Below are positions 33,101 to 43,406 of a stretch of DNA of 64,000 nt, in pieces. Source of the stretch: Eimeria necatrix (lineage: Eukaryota > Apicomplexa > Conoidasida > Eucoccidiorida > Eimeriidae); NCBI RefSeq assembly GCF_000499385.1, contig NW_013654863.1:2488-66487 (forward strand). The letters run 5' to 3'. The first letter of the stretch is position 1; every line of letters starts with the position of its first letter. The notes beneath the pieces are model-generated. The model was given only the letters and a program-made list of their open reading frames with translations, was not told the origin of the DNA and ran no database searches. Both the position numbers and the translations under genes were made by a program.

Positions 33101-36100
33101 CTATGTTCGAAATAAATACCTAACTACGCCTAAGCCTGTCTCGGTGGTTTGCGAAGTGATTGCCTCAAGGAAGTCCACTGGGGGCGATAACAACTCCCAA
33201 AACTGCCTCTTGCAGACCTTAAACAAGTTCTTCGGAAGTTTCATCATGCAGTTGTAGCGGGGGTGAGGCGGCGTGGGCCAAACAGCTGAGTTATCAATAA
33301 TACTAACTACATCATGATGTACCCCCAGACAGCTCTGTAAGGCAGAACGCAGTCCATCCCGCAGCCGCCACTTGAATAGCTCGGGTGCCGAACCGATTAC
33401 AGGCGGCGTTTCTTCCTCACCAGAGGCTCGCGGTCGGCATGAGTCTGTGAGGAAGCTAGATTCAGCAGTTGATTCTGAAGTTCCTGCCGCCAGCCTCGTA
33501 TAAACCAGAAAATGGTTTAGTTCCTCAGAGACATGGTCACAGCTCGTCAGCTGCACTACATGCACTGTCGCGAATTCGGAGTTCGCAGCATTTCCACCAG
33601 TTCTTTCATTACATCTGTCCCCCTCACACCCAGAATTTTCCTTTGGCTTTAGAGTTAAGCTGTTACTTATATTTAGTTGGGTGGTTTCTGAGCCTTTTTG
33701 TGTGCAGGATGTCACCATACTCGTTGCCGGGGACTGAATACTTGAGACTAGGCCGTGGCACACGACATGTGCATGGGTCACTGGCTGCAGGAGTTTGTGC
33801 AGCCGGCGCACTGATCGCAGTGGAGCTGCAGGATCGTCTAAATCATCTTCCATCTGGCATATTGTCTCGAGCACTTGCTGAGCGTGTGACTGGCCTGTCC
33901 CAGTAGATTTATGCATCATACTATTAGCGACTACTTGTGAGTCCCTGAGTGGTAAGGCCTCCACCTTGCGCATTCCCGCTTTGTACTTTGTAGCTGCGTT
34001 CTCTGGCGTCTTGGCAGCAATCAGCTGCATGCCACAAATAAGAGGGATGCCGGTGACAAGTTTAGTCACTCTGCATGCTGTGGAAGTTCCCTTCGCATAG
34101 CCGTCAGGGTCAACCAGCTGGCCCTGACGGTTGTGCCCATGAGAAACATCAGGCTTTAAAGCAGAAGCAGGAGCAGTTGCCACACTATTCGAAGAGGTGC
34201 TGCAGAGACGAAGGGCAGTTTCCCAGTCCCAATGACGAGCAAGGAGGAGCCTGATACAGCGTGTCGCCGCCATATTCTCCGCGCTTTGCACAGCTGTATC
34301 TGCATCAGTCTCTTTAGAAAAGGCCCCTTGTTTTTCCGTTCCGGGTAGCTGATGGGTTGCTGACCTACTTGCTTGGGGATCATCTTCAGGCATGGAAAGT
34401 CTGACTTCCTCAAGGTTGCGCAGCCCTTGAAAGTCGCAGGATGAAGCAACCACCCAACCTGAACGAATCAATCCTTCGAGCTTCTGCAAAGCCAGCGGAT
34501 TCTCTGTGGCATCCCAAGCAAATACCTCTAAATCTGTTAGGGGAGGATGGAAAAGGTTCCTGCGCCAAAAACACAATTTCCAGTCCTTGCACTTTGTGGT
34601 GACCCTGGTGTTTGCCTCGTTGCACTTACCAGCTCAAGCGCGAAAACTCGGCGCCTAAAATAACAAAGTGCTGTGAGGGTATAGTCTTAATTCCCATCCT
34701 TTTTGTATCTCACATGTAAATGAAGCGATACTCGAGGGCCTTCCAACATTTGGCTAGCTTCCCAGGTGGTAAAATGTCTTTTAAGTCCGCAAGACGCCAC
34801 AAGAGCTCGGCATGAATGGCCAGAGGCAAACACGCCGCAGCACGATGAGCAGCCCGCACGAGTTCCTTAAGAAACTCCTCGTTCGTCGGAGGGGTTGTTG
34901 CTGAAGAGGCATTCTGTCCCGTTGCGGTCGACTGCCGTGAAGCCTTCTTGCGGCCATGTCCTGCAGAGTCATGAGCTCCCGCTGTGCTTTTGGCTGGTAG
35001 CTCGCCTCCTGCAGTCATCGCTGGCTTGGGCTCTGGAAAGGTTCCGCAGGCGTCTGGAGTAAATATCATGTCAAGCTTGGATGCAGCTACAATGAAATCA
35101 GAAAGCATGGGTTCAGTAAATTCAAGCAGCTTCAGTAGCAGACTCTCTACTGGGTTGCAATCCCCTGTAGCGCCGTTGCCAGCTGCTGTTGCTGGCAACA
35201 CCGGGCGTTTCTTCCTCTGTCCCCGAGACTCATCGCGCCTCCTAGAAACTGGACTTCTGGTTTCTGCAGACTCCGCCTCGGCTAAATGTTGGCCGTTACG
35301 TACTTCCTCTGGCTGTACGTGGCTAGTGCATGCATCTCCGAATGCGCCGGCGGCAGCAGTCCATGGAGAAGCCCTGCGGTTGTCACGGCAGCCCGTTTGG
35401 AGAATTAGAAGGCTTAACGAAATTGTCAGCCTCTTAGACGTTGTTGTTGTGCACCCGTCCATGAACAGCGACGGTACTGGTCCGTTGTTTTCTCCAAAGC
35501 TCGAGGCTGAAAGCCTACGCAGATGCTGGTACACTGTAGTAGACTTATGCGCTCCGATGTCCCCACCGTTCTCGCGGATAGATCTTCCTACGCGAGCAAC
35601 AGTTGATTGGTCAGGCGATACGCACGAAGTAAATGCCTTCACAGCGGCCTGCAGTTCTTCAAATGCATCTGCACAGGCCATCACATCACGACGAATGCGA
35701 ATGTGTGGCTCTTCATTCCAGCTATTATCACTATGCTACAGCCATCTGGCACCATCGTATCCATCAAAACAGTAGCAGAGCGCAGCAGCTGTATGGCAGC
35801 ATAGGTTGAAGGAATCCTGTCAGGGAGCATCTGTGCACAATCCGCACCGGTTGGCTGCGAGACTTGGGACCACACCTTGCACTTAATCATCAGCGCCATG
35901 AAAAGCAGCTGCTTGTATGCAGTCCCATATCTATGCTTTGTTTCAAGCGTTTGTTCTGTTGCTTCTGAAATCGCCTTTGAGACAGCAGTGCATACTCTGT
36001 GGGCCTCAGCCCACTTCCCCTGCCGCGCAAGTAGGTGAGCGAGCTGCCACCAGAAGGGCCAATAAGATGGAGACATGCGTGGTTCAAAAGTGTCTACGCG

Positions 36101-36970
36101 GCACAAGCAACTGTTGAGCAGATCAGCTGCTGTGCCCATGTATCCGCTTGACCCAAGGTGTTGACACAGACGCCCACTCAGCACCACCGCTGTGTTCACG
36201 TAACCCTGGAGCTCGGCTGGCATCTGAGCGGGGCTCGTGGCTCTCTTGATAGCCCCCCATGCCCTTAGGAGAGCCTCCATACTCTCAATCCTTCTCAGTA
36301 TGGCTTCGCGCCTGTCGGCGTCCGCGCAGTTGTAGTCGTCGCGGCCACAGCGAGCAGCAGTTGCACATGCGTGAAGCAACACGAAGCCGCCCGCTGCCTG
36401 CAGCAGATGCATGCTTTTTACAATGGTGCAGGGGACTTCTGAATTATCTAGATAACCAGAGACACATTCATTGTGCTCGGCTTCGGCAGCCTTCTTTTGG
36501 CGAGCGCAAGTAGGGCACGTTGTGGGATCTCCTGTGGCGTGTGCCACATTCCCCGCCGCAGTGCCATTCAGAAAGTTTAGAGCGTCTGGCTCCTTTAGGC
36601 GGAGCACGCAAAGTGCCAGATCTGCAAGGCCCATTCTGAACAAGCCCAGTGTCAGATCCACGGCAGCGTCTAGGACGAGACACAGAGGCAGTCGCACAGA
36701 AGCCATTGAGTCAAAAGCTGATGCCATGTCTTCGAACGCCTCGACCTGAGACGAAGGGAAGGTGGCACACCATTTTGGCTGTGGCTGATCTAGTTTACTG
36801 CATATATAACACAGCTACTCCTTCATTGAGAGAGCTAGTGGTGCAAAACGTGGATCGTCATGACTCACAAAGTGCTGGTACGACAGCTTGGTATGGTGAG
36901 GCCCAGACCTGTGCCTCATCCTGCTGCGTACAAGCTGCAGGAGGCGTTGAACCTCCCCGGCAGCATCCAT
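20616..36970 (-). CDS. Very large multi-exon helical (TPR-like) protein, possibly axonemal
   Basis: A minus-strand series of coding blocks spans 16 kb with no competing gene. Firm exons include 36970-36869 (MDAAGEVQRLLQLVRSRM, start), 36745 to about 35735 (VEAFEDMASAF..., RQGKWAEAHRVCTAV), about 35691-34714, 31645-31000 and 30873-30725. Other blocks are open at 34576-33101, 33049-32582, 32098-31751, 29514-27787, 27399-27076, 26940-26640, 26542-25793, 25703-25329, 23978-22341, 22289-21602 and 21552-20616 (stop). Content is mostly amphipathic helices with A/L/W patterns like TPRs (LLADVHVSMGQPTKALCLCK; RLGDLSWLGQKQELACSSW) and a charged, low-complexity C-terminus containing the only CTG run (21085-21122). 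Summed length exceeds 3,000 codons. Size and the L.DL...G....A..W pattern recall CFAP54/CFAP46-type flagellar proteins, plausible because Eimeria microgametes are flagellate. That is a guess; it could also be two adjacent genes. Several junctions did not resolve in phase. Confidence 0.5.
24462..24507. repeat. 24-bp in-frame tandem duplication
   Basis: TATCTTCAGCTACTACAGCTA occurs twice in a row. On the minus strand it would encode AVVAEDT twice within the large gene. Confidence 0.85.
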
Positions 36971-39858
36971 TGTTGTTCAGTATGCTCGTATAGGAAACGC
37001 GGAGCTCGTCGTCCCTAGCAGTGTAGTCGGTTTCCCTGATAGATACTCACTGCAGTCAACCTTAAATCCGGGCCCAGCACAAGCTTCTAGCCACGCATGT
37101 GAGCAGATTTTCCGCGAAGCTTCCACATTTCTTTCCCTGGAAATGCGGATAAAAAGGCACACTGGGAGCCGTTCTGAGCTTTGGTGCTCCCTAGTTTGGA
37201 TCGAACCAACACAAAGTCGAAGCTACGTCATTGATAGCACACACAGAAAGTCATTGAAGGTAAACAATTTTAAAAATTCTAAGCGTTGTCGAGAGACTTC
37301 GTGTCGATACGTAAGCCAAGCAGGGCACCGAGACGTGCACGTTTTGACGCTGTATGGGCTTGTGTGCAAGTTCTTCTTTTTGTAGGATATCTCTTCGCTC
37401 CACACTGCGCCTTTCAGTAAAGTCGCAAACAGCTTAGCATTATAATTTGAGAGATATATATTCTGATTTAGATATTTTCTGGCACCTGGAGTGAATTTGG
37501 GGCTTTCAGCTTAACCTCGGCGAGCTCACTGTTGCGGCGGCCGACTATTGCCGACTCTATACTCTTCTGAGTGCATGTAGAAGTAAACCAAAGAGCTCAA
37601 ATTTAAGACAACAAATGGCATCACATTTACTATGGGAAGCAATTGAACTACTAACATGAAGAAATAACACTTTTGCGTTCTGCGTTTCAAGACGCTTCAA
37701 CGTCTGTAGTGGCCCCAGCCAAAACGTCTGATACCTGTGCTCTGTAGCCTTCAGGCTTTCCACACGTGAGGGCAGATCAAGGCAGATGCATATCGTCTTA
37801 TCTCAATGTCTAGTTCAACAAGTTTGAAAACCCCACTATCACTGGCCGCCCTTTCAGTGCTAGAAATTGCTATATGAGCTTGAATGCTGTCGAAATCCAT
37901 TCCACGCACGAATGTAGAATTTAATGAGAGACATATTCGCCTAGAGTCACTCTTAGAAATTCACCGCGAGCATTGGTCTTCCCAAGGAATATGGCGAAAC
38001 TCCACAGCCATGCCCCGATGCTCGGTGCTGCTACACCGAAATCACGGTATGGCTGCGTGGTGCTGCTGCTTGCTGTTGCTGCTCGTCGCTTCTTTTGATG
38101 CTGCTGGTTGTTGCTGCTTCGTTCTGCTGTTTGCTGCTGCTGTTTGTTGCTGTTGTTGCCTTTCCTCGCTGCTGCAAATGCTGCTGTTCCGTGGTCCTGC
38201 TACTTACTAGCGCTGCCCCCTGGTCCTCCTGCTTCGTGCTGCTTTTGGGGGGAACTGCTTACCGCTGTGGCTTACGGCAGCTGCTTAACTGCTGCTGAGT
38301 GCTGCTGCTCCTGCTTGGCGCTGCCCTCCTGCTTGCTGCTGTTCGTTGCTGCTGCTTGCTGGAGCCCCTTGCTCCTGCTTGCTGCTGTTCGTTTCTGCTG
38401 CTTGCTGCTGCTGCTTGCTGCTGCTGTTTTATGCTGCCTCTTGCTGGTGCTGCCTTGTTCTGCTGCTTATTGTCACAGCTTGCCGCTGTTTGACGCTGAT
38501 GCTTTCTGCTTGCTGCTGTTTCCATTTGCTGCTGCTTCTGCTTACTGTTGCGTGCCGCTGCGGCCGCGCCGCTGCGGCTGATGCGCGCTGCTCCTACGTG
38601 ATGCTATTATTTGCTGCTGCGTGGCGCGCTGCTTGCTGCTGCTTGCTGCTGCTGCATGCTGCTTGCTGTTCCATGCTATTTCTGGCTGCTGCTATTTGTC
38701 GCGGCTCCCTGCTGCTGGTGCTTGGTGCTTTTGCTTACTATTGCTGCTTGATCCTGCTGCTTGCTGCTGCTACTTTCTGCTGCATGCCGCCTCTTGTTGC
38801 TGCCTGGTGCCTCTTGCTACTGCCGCTTGCTGTTTGCTGCCGCTGCTTGCCGCTGCAGACTGCTGCTGCGTGTTGCTGCTGTGGCCTGCTGCTGTGTGTT
38901 GCTGCTATTGCTCGCGGTTGCTTCATTTCTGGAATGAGGAAGCAACCAAAAAAAATTTGGATATTTGGCATGAGAGGCACTCATATGCGCAGCAATGCGC
39001 TCAGGCCGTTTCAGTTAAGTAGTCGCAACAACAGCAAAAGACATAGAACAGGCTAATGGATGTCGGAATGCCATGCAATTGAGGTTTGAAAGGCAGCAGC
39101 AGCATGATGAGCAGTGCTGGATCAAAAGGTCTGCGTCAGAAGCAACAGCACGGAAAGTAGACGCACCAAAGTGTTTGCTGCAGTTGCTTGGTGCTGCTGC
39201 TTGCTGCTGAGTGGTGCTGCTTGGAAATGCTGGGTGTCGCTGTTGTTTGCTATTACTGCTCGCTATTTCTGTGTGGTGAGGCTATTTGGTGATGCTGCTT
39301 GCTGGCGTTGCCTTGTTCTTTGTGGCAAGCGGAGATTTGTTGTGAGTGCTCAAAAAATATCCTTAAAAGGGCCACTTCTGGCAGCGTACAAGGGACTCCT
39401 CTCCAAATTTTGCTCAACATTCAGTGGAAAAAGCAACTGTGATTTAGCACAAATCTGGTATAGGAAGCCAGGCTTGTATTACAGCTGATGCCCTCAAGTG
39501 ATGCCCTCAACAGAAAGTACATATACGCGTGCATGATAAAGCACTGAAAAGTAAGAATCCATGCATTGTAGCCAAGGAGAAAGTATCATTAATTCACATT
39601 TGAGGCTTCAAACTAAGTTGTTTCCAGTTCGTTCGAATTTCTAGTTGTAACTGAGCAGCATAAAATGCAGTTGTAATGCTCACTTAACACAGAAAATATA
39701 CTCGTGCATGATGAAGCATTGAAAAGTAGGAGTCTGCACTTTTTAACTGAGTAGAAACTAATATTGATTCACATTCGTGGCTTCAAACTAAGTTGCTTCC
39801 AGTTCGCTTGAGTTTCTAGTTGTTACTGAGCAGCAAATAATGCAATTGTGATGCTCAC
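36971..39858. other. Interval upstream of the large gene
   Basis: A possible minus-strand exon at about 37141-37054 (NVEASRKICSHAWLEACAGP, donor gtgagt) could be a 5' exon of the large gene, but its phase does not fit the ATG exon at 36970. 37163-38030 shows nothing recognisable. 38040-38935 is degenerate CTG satellite; 38936-39480 is unique sequence related to 41268-41550. Confidence 0.45.
38040..39300. repeat. Degenerate CTG/TTG satellite plus unique tail, copy A
   Basis: About 900 bases of GCTGCTGCTTGCTGCTG-type sequence with frequent GTT, CGT and GCC interruptions, followed by a unique tail (GGAAGCAACC..., CATGAGAGGCACTCATATGCG). Copy B at 40500-41650 has the same order, including a shared TACTGTTGCGTGCCGCTGCG segment (near 38537 and 40757). 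Confidence 0.85.
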
Positions 39859-39870
39859 ATACAGAGAAAA
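39490..39870. repeat. Tandem duplication of about 190 bp
   Basis: Two diverged copies share CATGATAAAGCACTGAAAAG/CATGATGAAGCATTGAAAAG, CTTCAAACTAAGTTG and TTCTAGTTGT segments. The second copy ends at the donor of the minus-strand exon at 39859-39972, so in gene direction the duplicated unit begins with the intron's donor region. Confidence 0.85.
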
Positions 39871-40202
39871 TGCATGCAATACTTTTACTTCCGGGCTGAT
39901 GTTGAGTTGAAAGGCAGCCATCAGTCTTAAGCTTAGTTCTTGCTGTTCCCAATGTCGTCTGAATCCGTCTGGCTTCACAGCAATTGATAGGAATCAAAAG
40001 ACAAAGCTACGAAGAGGCGCTAGATCCAAAGAAATTGCCTTACAATTTTGGGCCTAGGGTACTGGGTCACCAGAGTAAGTCTGATGGCAGTATTTTCGAG
40101 GCTTCCCAATAGGTGCAACTCATCCCACACTTCACAGACTACGACATAGAAAAGTGTCATGAGCTGCACCGTCTTCTCCAGCTGCTGCTGATGCTGCTCC
40201 TG
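39859..40202 (-). CDS. Two phase-matched exons of an unrecognised gene
   Basis: Exon 40202-40071 (44 codons, acceptor ctattccag, donor gtgacc) reads QEQHQQQLEKTVQLMTLFYV then VVCEVWDELHLLGSLENTAI. Exon 39972-39859 (38 codons, donor gtgagc) reads PDGFRRHWEQQELSLRLMAA then FQLNISPEVKVLHAFSLY. Both junctions are phase 0 and the joined peptide looks like ordinary folded protein. The exons may be 5' exons of the large minus-strand gene at 20616-36970, or a separate gene; no start or stop could be tied to them. Confidence 0.5.
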
Positions 40203-40499
40203 CTGGAATAGCAGAGCTGGCAAAGGGAAACGGTTGGTGATGGAGCATCAGCTGAAGCATCAGCAGCGGCAGCACAAATTTTAGCAGCTGCAGCTCTTTC
40301 ACTTGCAGCACTCATAGCAACTACTGCAGAAGCAGCTGGCTCAAATTGTTTTCGTTACATGGGAGTTTTCAACCAGCCTTCCACGATTTGCTGAGGCGAT
40401 GAAGTAACATCTGAGAGTAGCACCTAGAAAGGGAGGAAGTGCCTCTCCAGCAGAGGCCATCAAGCATCAGGGGCGTCTCACTTCTGCAGCCTGTTGCTG

Positions 40500-41650
40500 C
40501 TACTTGCTGCTGCTGCTTGTCATTGCTACTTGCTTTCGCTGCTCGTTGTTGCTCCTTGATGTAGCTGCATCCTGCTGCAGCTGCTCGTTGCTGCTTATTG
40601 CTTCTGCTTCATGCTGCGTGCTGCTGCTATTTGCCGCTGCTGCCTGCTGTTGTTTCTTGCTGTTGCTGGATGGTTCTGCTGCTGCTTCTGTTTGCTATTG
40701 CTGCTGGATGCTGTTCTTGTTTGCTCCTGTTGCTACTTGCTGCTGTTTCTGCTGCTTACTGTTGCGTGCCGCTGCGGCGGCTGCGCGTTGTTCCCACGTG
40801 GTGCTGCTTTTACTTGCTGCTGCTTGATGCTGCTGCTGTTTGCTGCCTCTTGCTTCTGCAGGGTGGTAGGGCTGCTGGCTGCTGCTGCTCGCTGCTGTTG
40901 TTTGTTGCGGTCCCGTATTGTTGCTGCTTGGTGCCGTCGCTTACTGCTGCTGCTTGCTTCTGCCGCTTGCTGCTGATACGTACTGCTGCACGCTATTTGC
41001 TGCTGCTGCTGCCTGCTGCTCGCTGCTGGTCGGTGCCGCTATTTGCTACTGCTGATTGCTGCTGCTGCCTGCTGCTGCGTGTTGCTGTCTTGGCCTTCTG
41101 TTGTGTGTTGCTGCTATTGCTTGCTGCTGCCTTTTATTTTTTGCTGCTGCTGCTGCTTTCTGGTGCTGACGCCTGCTGCTACTCCGTGCTGCTTGTGGCT
41201 ATTATACCGTGATTCAAAGAAACATTTTCGGGCGGCGTGTATGTTATAGACAAGATGGTCGTTTTGCATCATTTCTAGTGTAGGGAAAAAACATAGAGAA
41301 ATTCGGAAATTGGGCAGAAGAGACACCCATATGCGTCGCAGTGGCCTCAGACCGCTGCAGTTCTTCAACCAGCCACAACAGCAGCAGCAGCAACTTGATT
41401 AAAACTTGTGGAAAGCTGAATGCCATGAGGCTGGGATTTGGACTGCAGCAACAGATGTGGAGTGCTGGGTCAAGACGCCTGCGCTAGTAGCAACAGCATG
41501 GAAAATAGGCTCACCAGAATATTTGTTGCAGTCACTTGGTGCTGCTGTCTGTTGTTGCTTTTTGTTGCTGCTGCTGCTTCTTGGCTGTGTTGCCCGAGGC
41601 TGTTATTTGGTGGCGCTGCTTACTGTTGTTCTTTGGTTGTGCTGTTCGGA
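40500..41650. repeat. Degenerate CTG/TTG satellite plus unique tail, copy B
   Basis: A direct, diverged copy of 38040-39300: about 700 bases of interrupted CTG satellite, then a tail whose TTGGGCAGAAGAGACACCCA, GGCCTCAGACCGCTGCAG and GAATGCCATGAGG segments align with the copy A tail. Confidence 0.85.
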
Positions 41651-41740
41651 GCTGCTGCGTTTTGCTGTTGTTTGGTGGTGCTTCTCTCTATTACTGCTTG
41701 ATGATGTTGCTTGGTTGGCTATGCGCCATGTTCTCTCCGG

Positions 41741-42113
41741 CTAGCGCAAACGAAATGTAGCTTCGGTGAACAGTATAAGTAGCAGTATTCAGATGTTTCT
41801 GGCGCTTCTGCTCCTGCAGAGGCCAATTAACTACTTCTGCTTGGCCGCTGTACTTCTTGCATGACTGCGTCATTCTGTTCTTTCTGGCTAGCGCAAACGA
41901 AATGTAGTATTGGTGAGCAGTGTGAGCAGCAGTATTCAGATGTTTCTGGCGCTTCTGCTGGTGCAAAGGCCAATTTAACTGCTTCTGCTTGGCCGTTCTA
42001 CTTCCTGCATGATTACGCCATTCTGTTCTTTTTGACTAGCGCAAACGAAATGTAGTATGGGTGAACAGTGTGAGCAGCACTATTCAAACTTTTCTGGCGC
42101 TTCAGAATCAAAT
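41741..42113. repeat. 147-bp tandem repeat, 2.6 copies
   Basis: Copies start with CTAGCGCAAACGAAATGTAG at 41741, 41888 and 42036. Each contains GTTTCTGGCGCTTCTG (or a close variant) and CTGCTTGGCCG; the third copy is truncated. Confidence 0.92.
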
Positions 42114-42474
42114 GTGATGATTTAGAGCAGCTAGACGCGTTCGTTGGTTGAGTGCCATAAGACGCCTGTGGAAACCCAAAGCCTAGTTGCATGAGCCAGC
42201 ATCCCATCAGTGCTTGCTATGCATTTCTGAAGATAAAAATGCGGATGAAGGCTATTTCCAAGTTCCGCGCCTTTTTGCGTTGTTGAATTTACGACTTCTC
42301 CGAGCCTAGCACAGCAAAGCCGTGCGGAAGAAACAGTCCATCTGGAGGACACGTGAGACTCTTCTCTAGAATCAAAAATTTGGCTGGAACTGCGAATGGT
42401 CTTTTGGGCACAAACGTGCTATCAACTTCAACGTAAGTGCGCAGTCTGGAAGCCGCCTTAAAAAGATAATTTAC

Positions 42475-42576
42475 CTCGTCCACAGAAATGTGACTCCGCT
42501 TGAATTGCCATGCCAGTACATGAACTTTAAGGTATCAAACTGCTTCTTCGACTGACGAACCTCTTGCTGCACAATC
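42475..42576 (-). CDS. Isolated exon of an unrecognised gene
   Basis: Between an acceptor cgcacag and a donor gtaaat the minus strand reads IVQQEVRQSKKQFDTLKFMY then WHGNSSGVTFLWT. An open frame directly downstream (LRTYVEVDSTFVPKRPFAVP, 42463-42289) is also protein-like but is separated by only 18 bases, so how the two join is unclear. A possible first exon (MKRLAQSQGRRRRMAACKA, 42781-42724, donor gtatgt) lies upstream but does not match in phase. Confidence 0.4.
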
Positions 42577-42781
42577 CTGTGCGTGGGTCACTTAACAGTC
42601 CCGTAATATGGCTCCGCCCAGTGTCCTGACACAGAGCCCTTAGTATAGTACGGTAGATATGCAAACACCACCAAAATCTGGGATTTATAGATTTACCTAC
42701 TTAACAGGCTGTTCAACACATACCAGCTTTGCAGGCAGCCATCCTTCTGCGCCGGCCTTGCGATTGAGCAAGACGCTTCAT

Positions 42782-43406
42782 GGTGTCGGCGCAGCGGTCA
42801 GCTGCAAGCTTGCCAGTGCCCGCTGCCTTGGCAGATGAGCGGCGTGAAACAAATTAAAACAAATATAGCCCTGTATGCAAATGAATATGGAATAATATCG
42901 AGCATTTCCAGGGGCCGGATAACTTGGGCCGCGAAACACGCGGTTCCTCCGCTCATAAAAGCGGGCTGCTTGCTCCGACGGCGATCATAAGAGAAAGCTA
43001 CAGTCTGCTTGCTCCTGCTCTTTTCAACCCCTTCCAAAACTAATAAATTTTTGAGCTTGCGCTCTTTTTGATATTTTAAACCTGTTATAGGTTCCAGCTG
43101 CCCAGTGAAGGCGGCTGCCGACCCGAGAGGTTCCTTGCCACGACGTCGATACTTCCTGTCAAGTCTTTGGCCGTGTGCCTCTTTTTCTGCGCATTGTCCA
43201 GCTGACCAGAGTTTTATGGCATTTCTGGAACTTATGTCTGGCTGTTCCGGCTGTGCTCTTCAAAATTTCCGCAATCGAGCTCGGATTCTCGAATGCTGCG
43301 GTTCTTCGCGGCGGCAAACAGTACACACCAGAGAATTGCTTACCCTCCTTCGGTATAATTTATGGATTTTTTGTATTTCATCTACAGGAAAGTGACGTAA
43401 GGGAAG
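42782..43406. promoter_or_regulatory. Putative divergent intergenic region
   Basis: It separates a possible minus-strand start (42781) from the plus-strand Kelch gene (43407). No coding frame is convincing and no core promoter element could be identified. The assignment rests on position only. Confidence 0.3.

Noticed and set aside
38040..41210. Cysteine/leucine-rich membrane-like proteins on the plus strand
   Set aside because: The frames are translations of degenerate CTG satellite and are open in more than one frame.
41741..42113. CRISPR-like array
   Set aside because: The repeat is a full 147-bp tandem unit without a short repeat/spacer structure, in a eukaryotic genome.
42289..42483. 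Retroelement-derived gene from the frame VDSTFVPKRPFAVPAKFLIL
   Set aside because: No protease, reverse transcriptase or integrase motif or LTR was visible around it.
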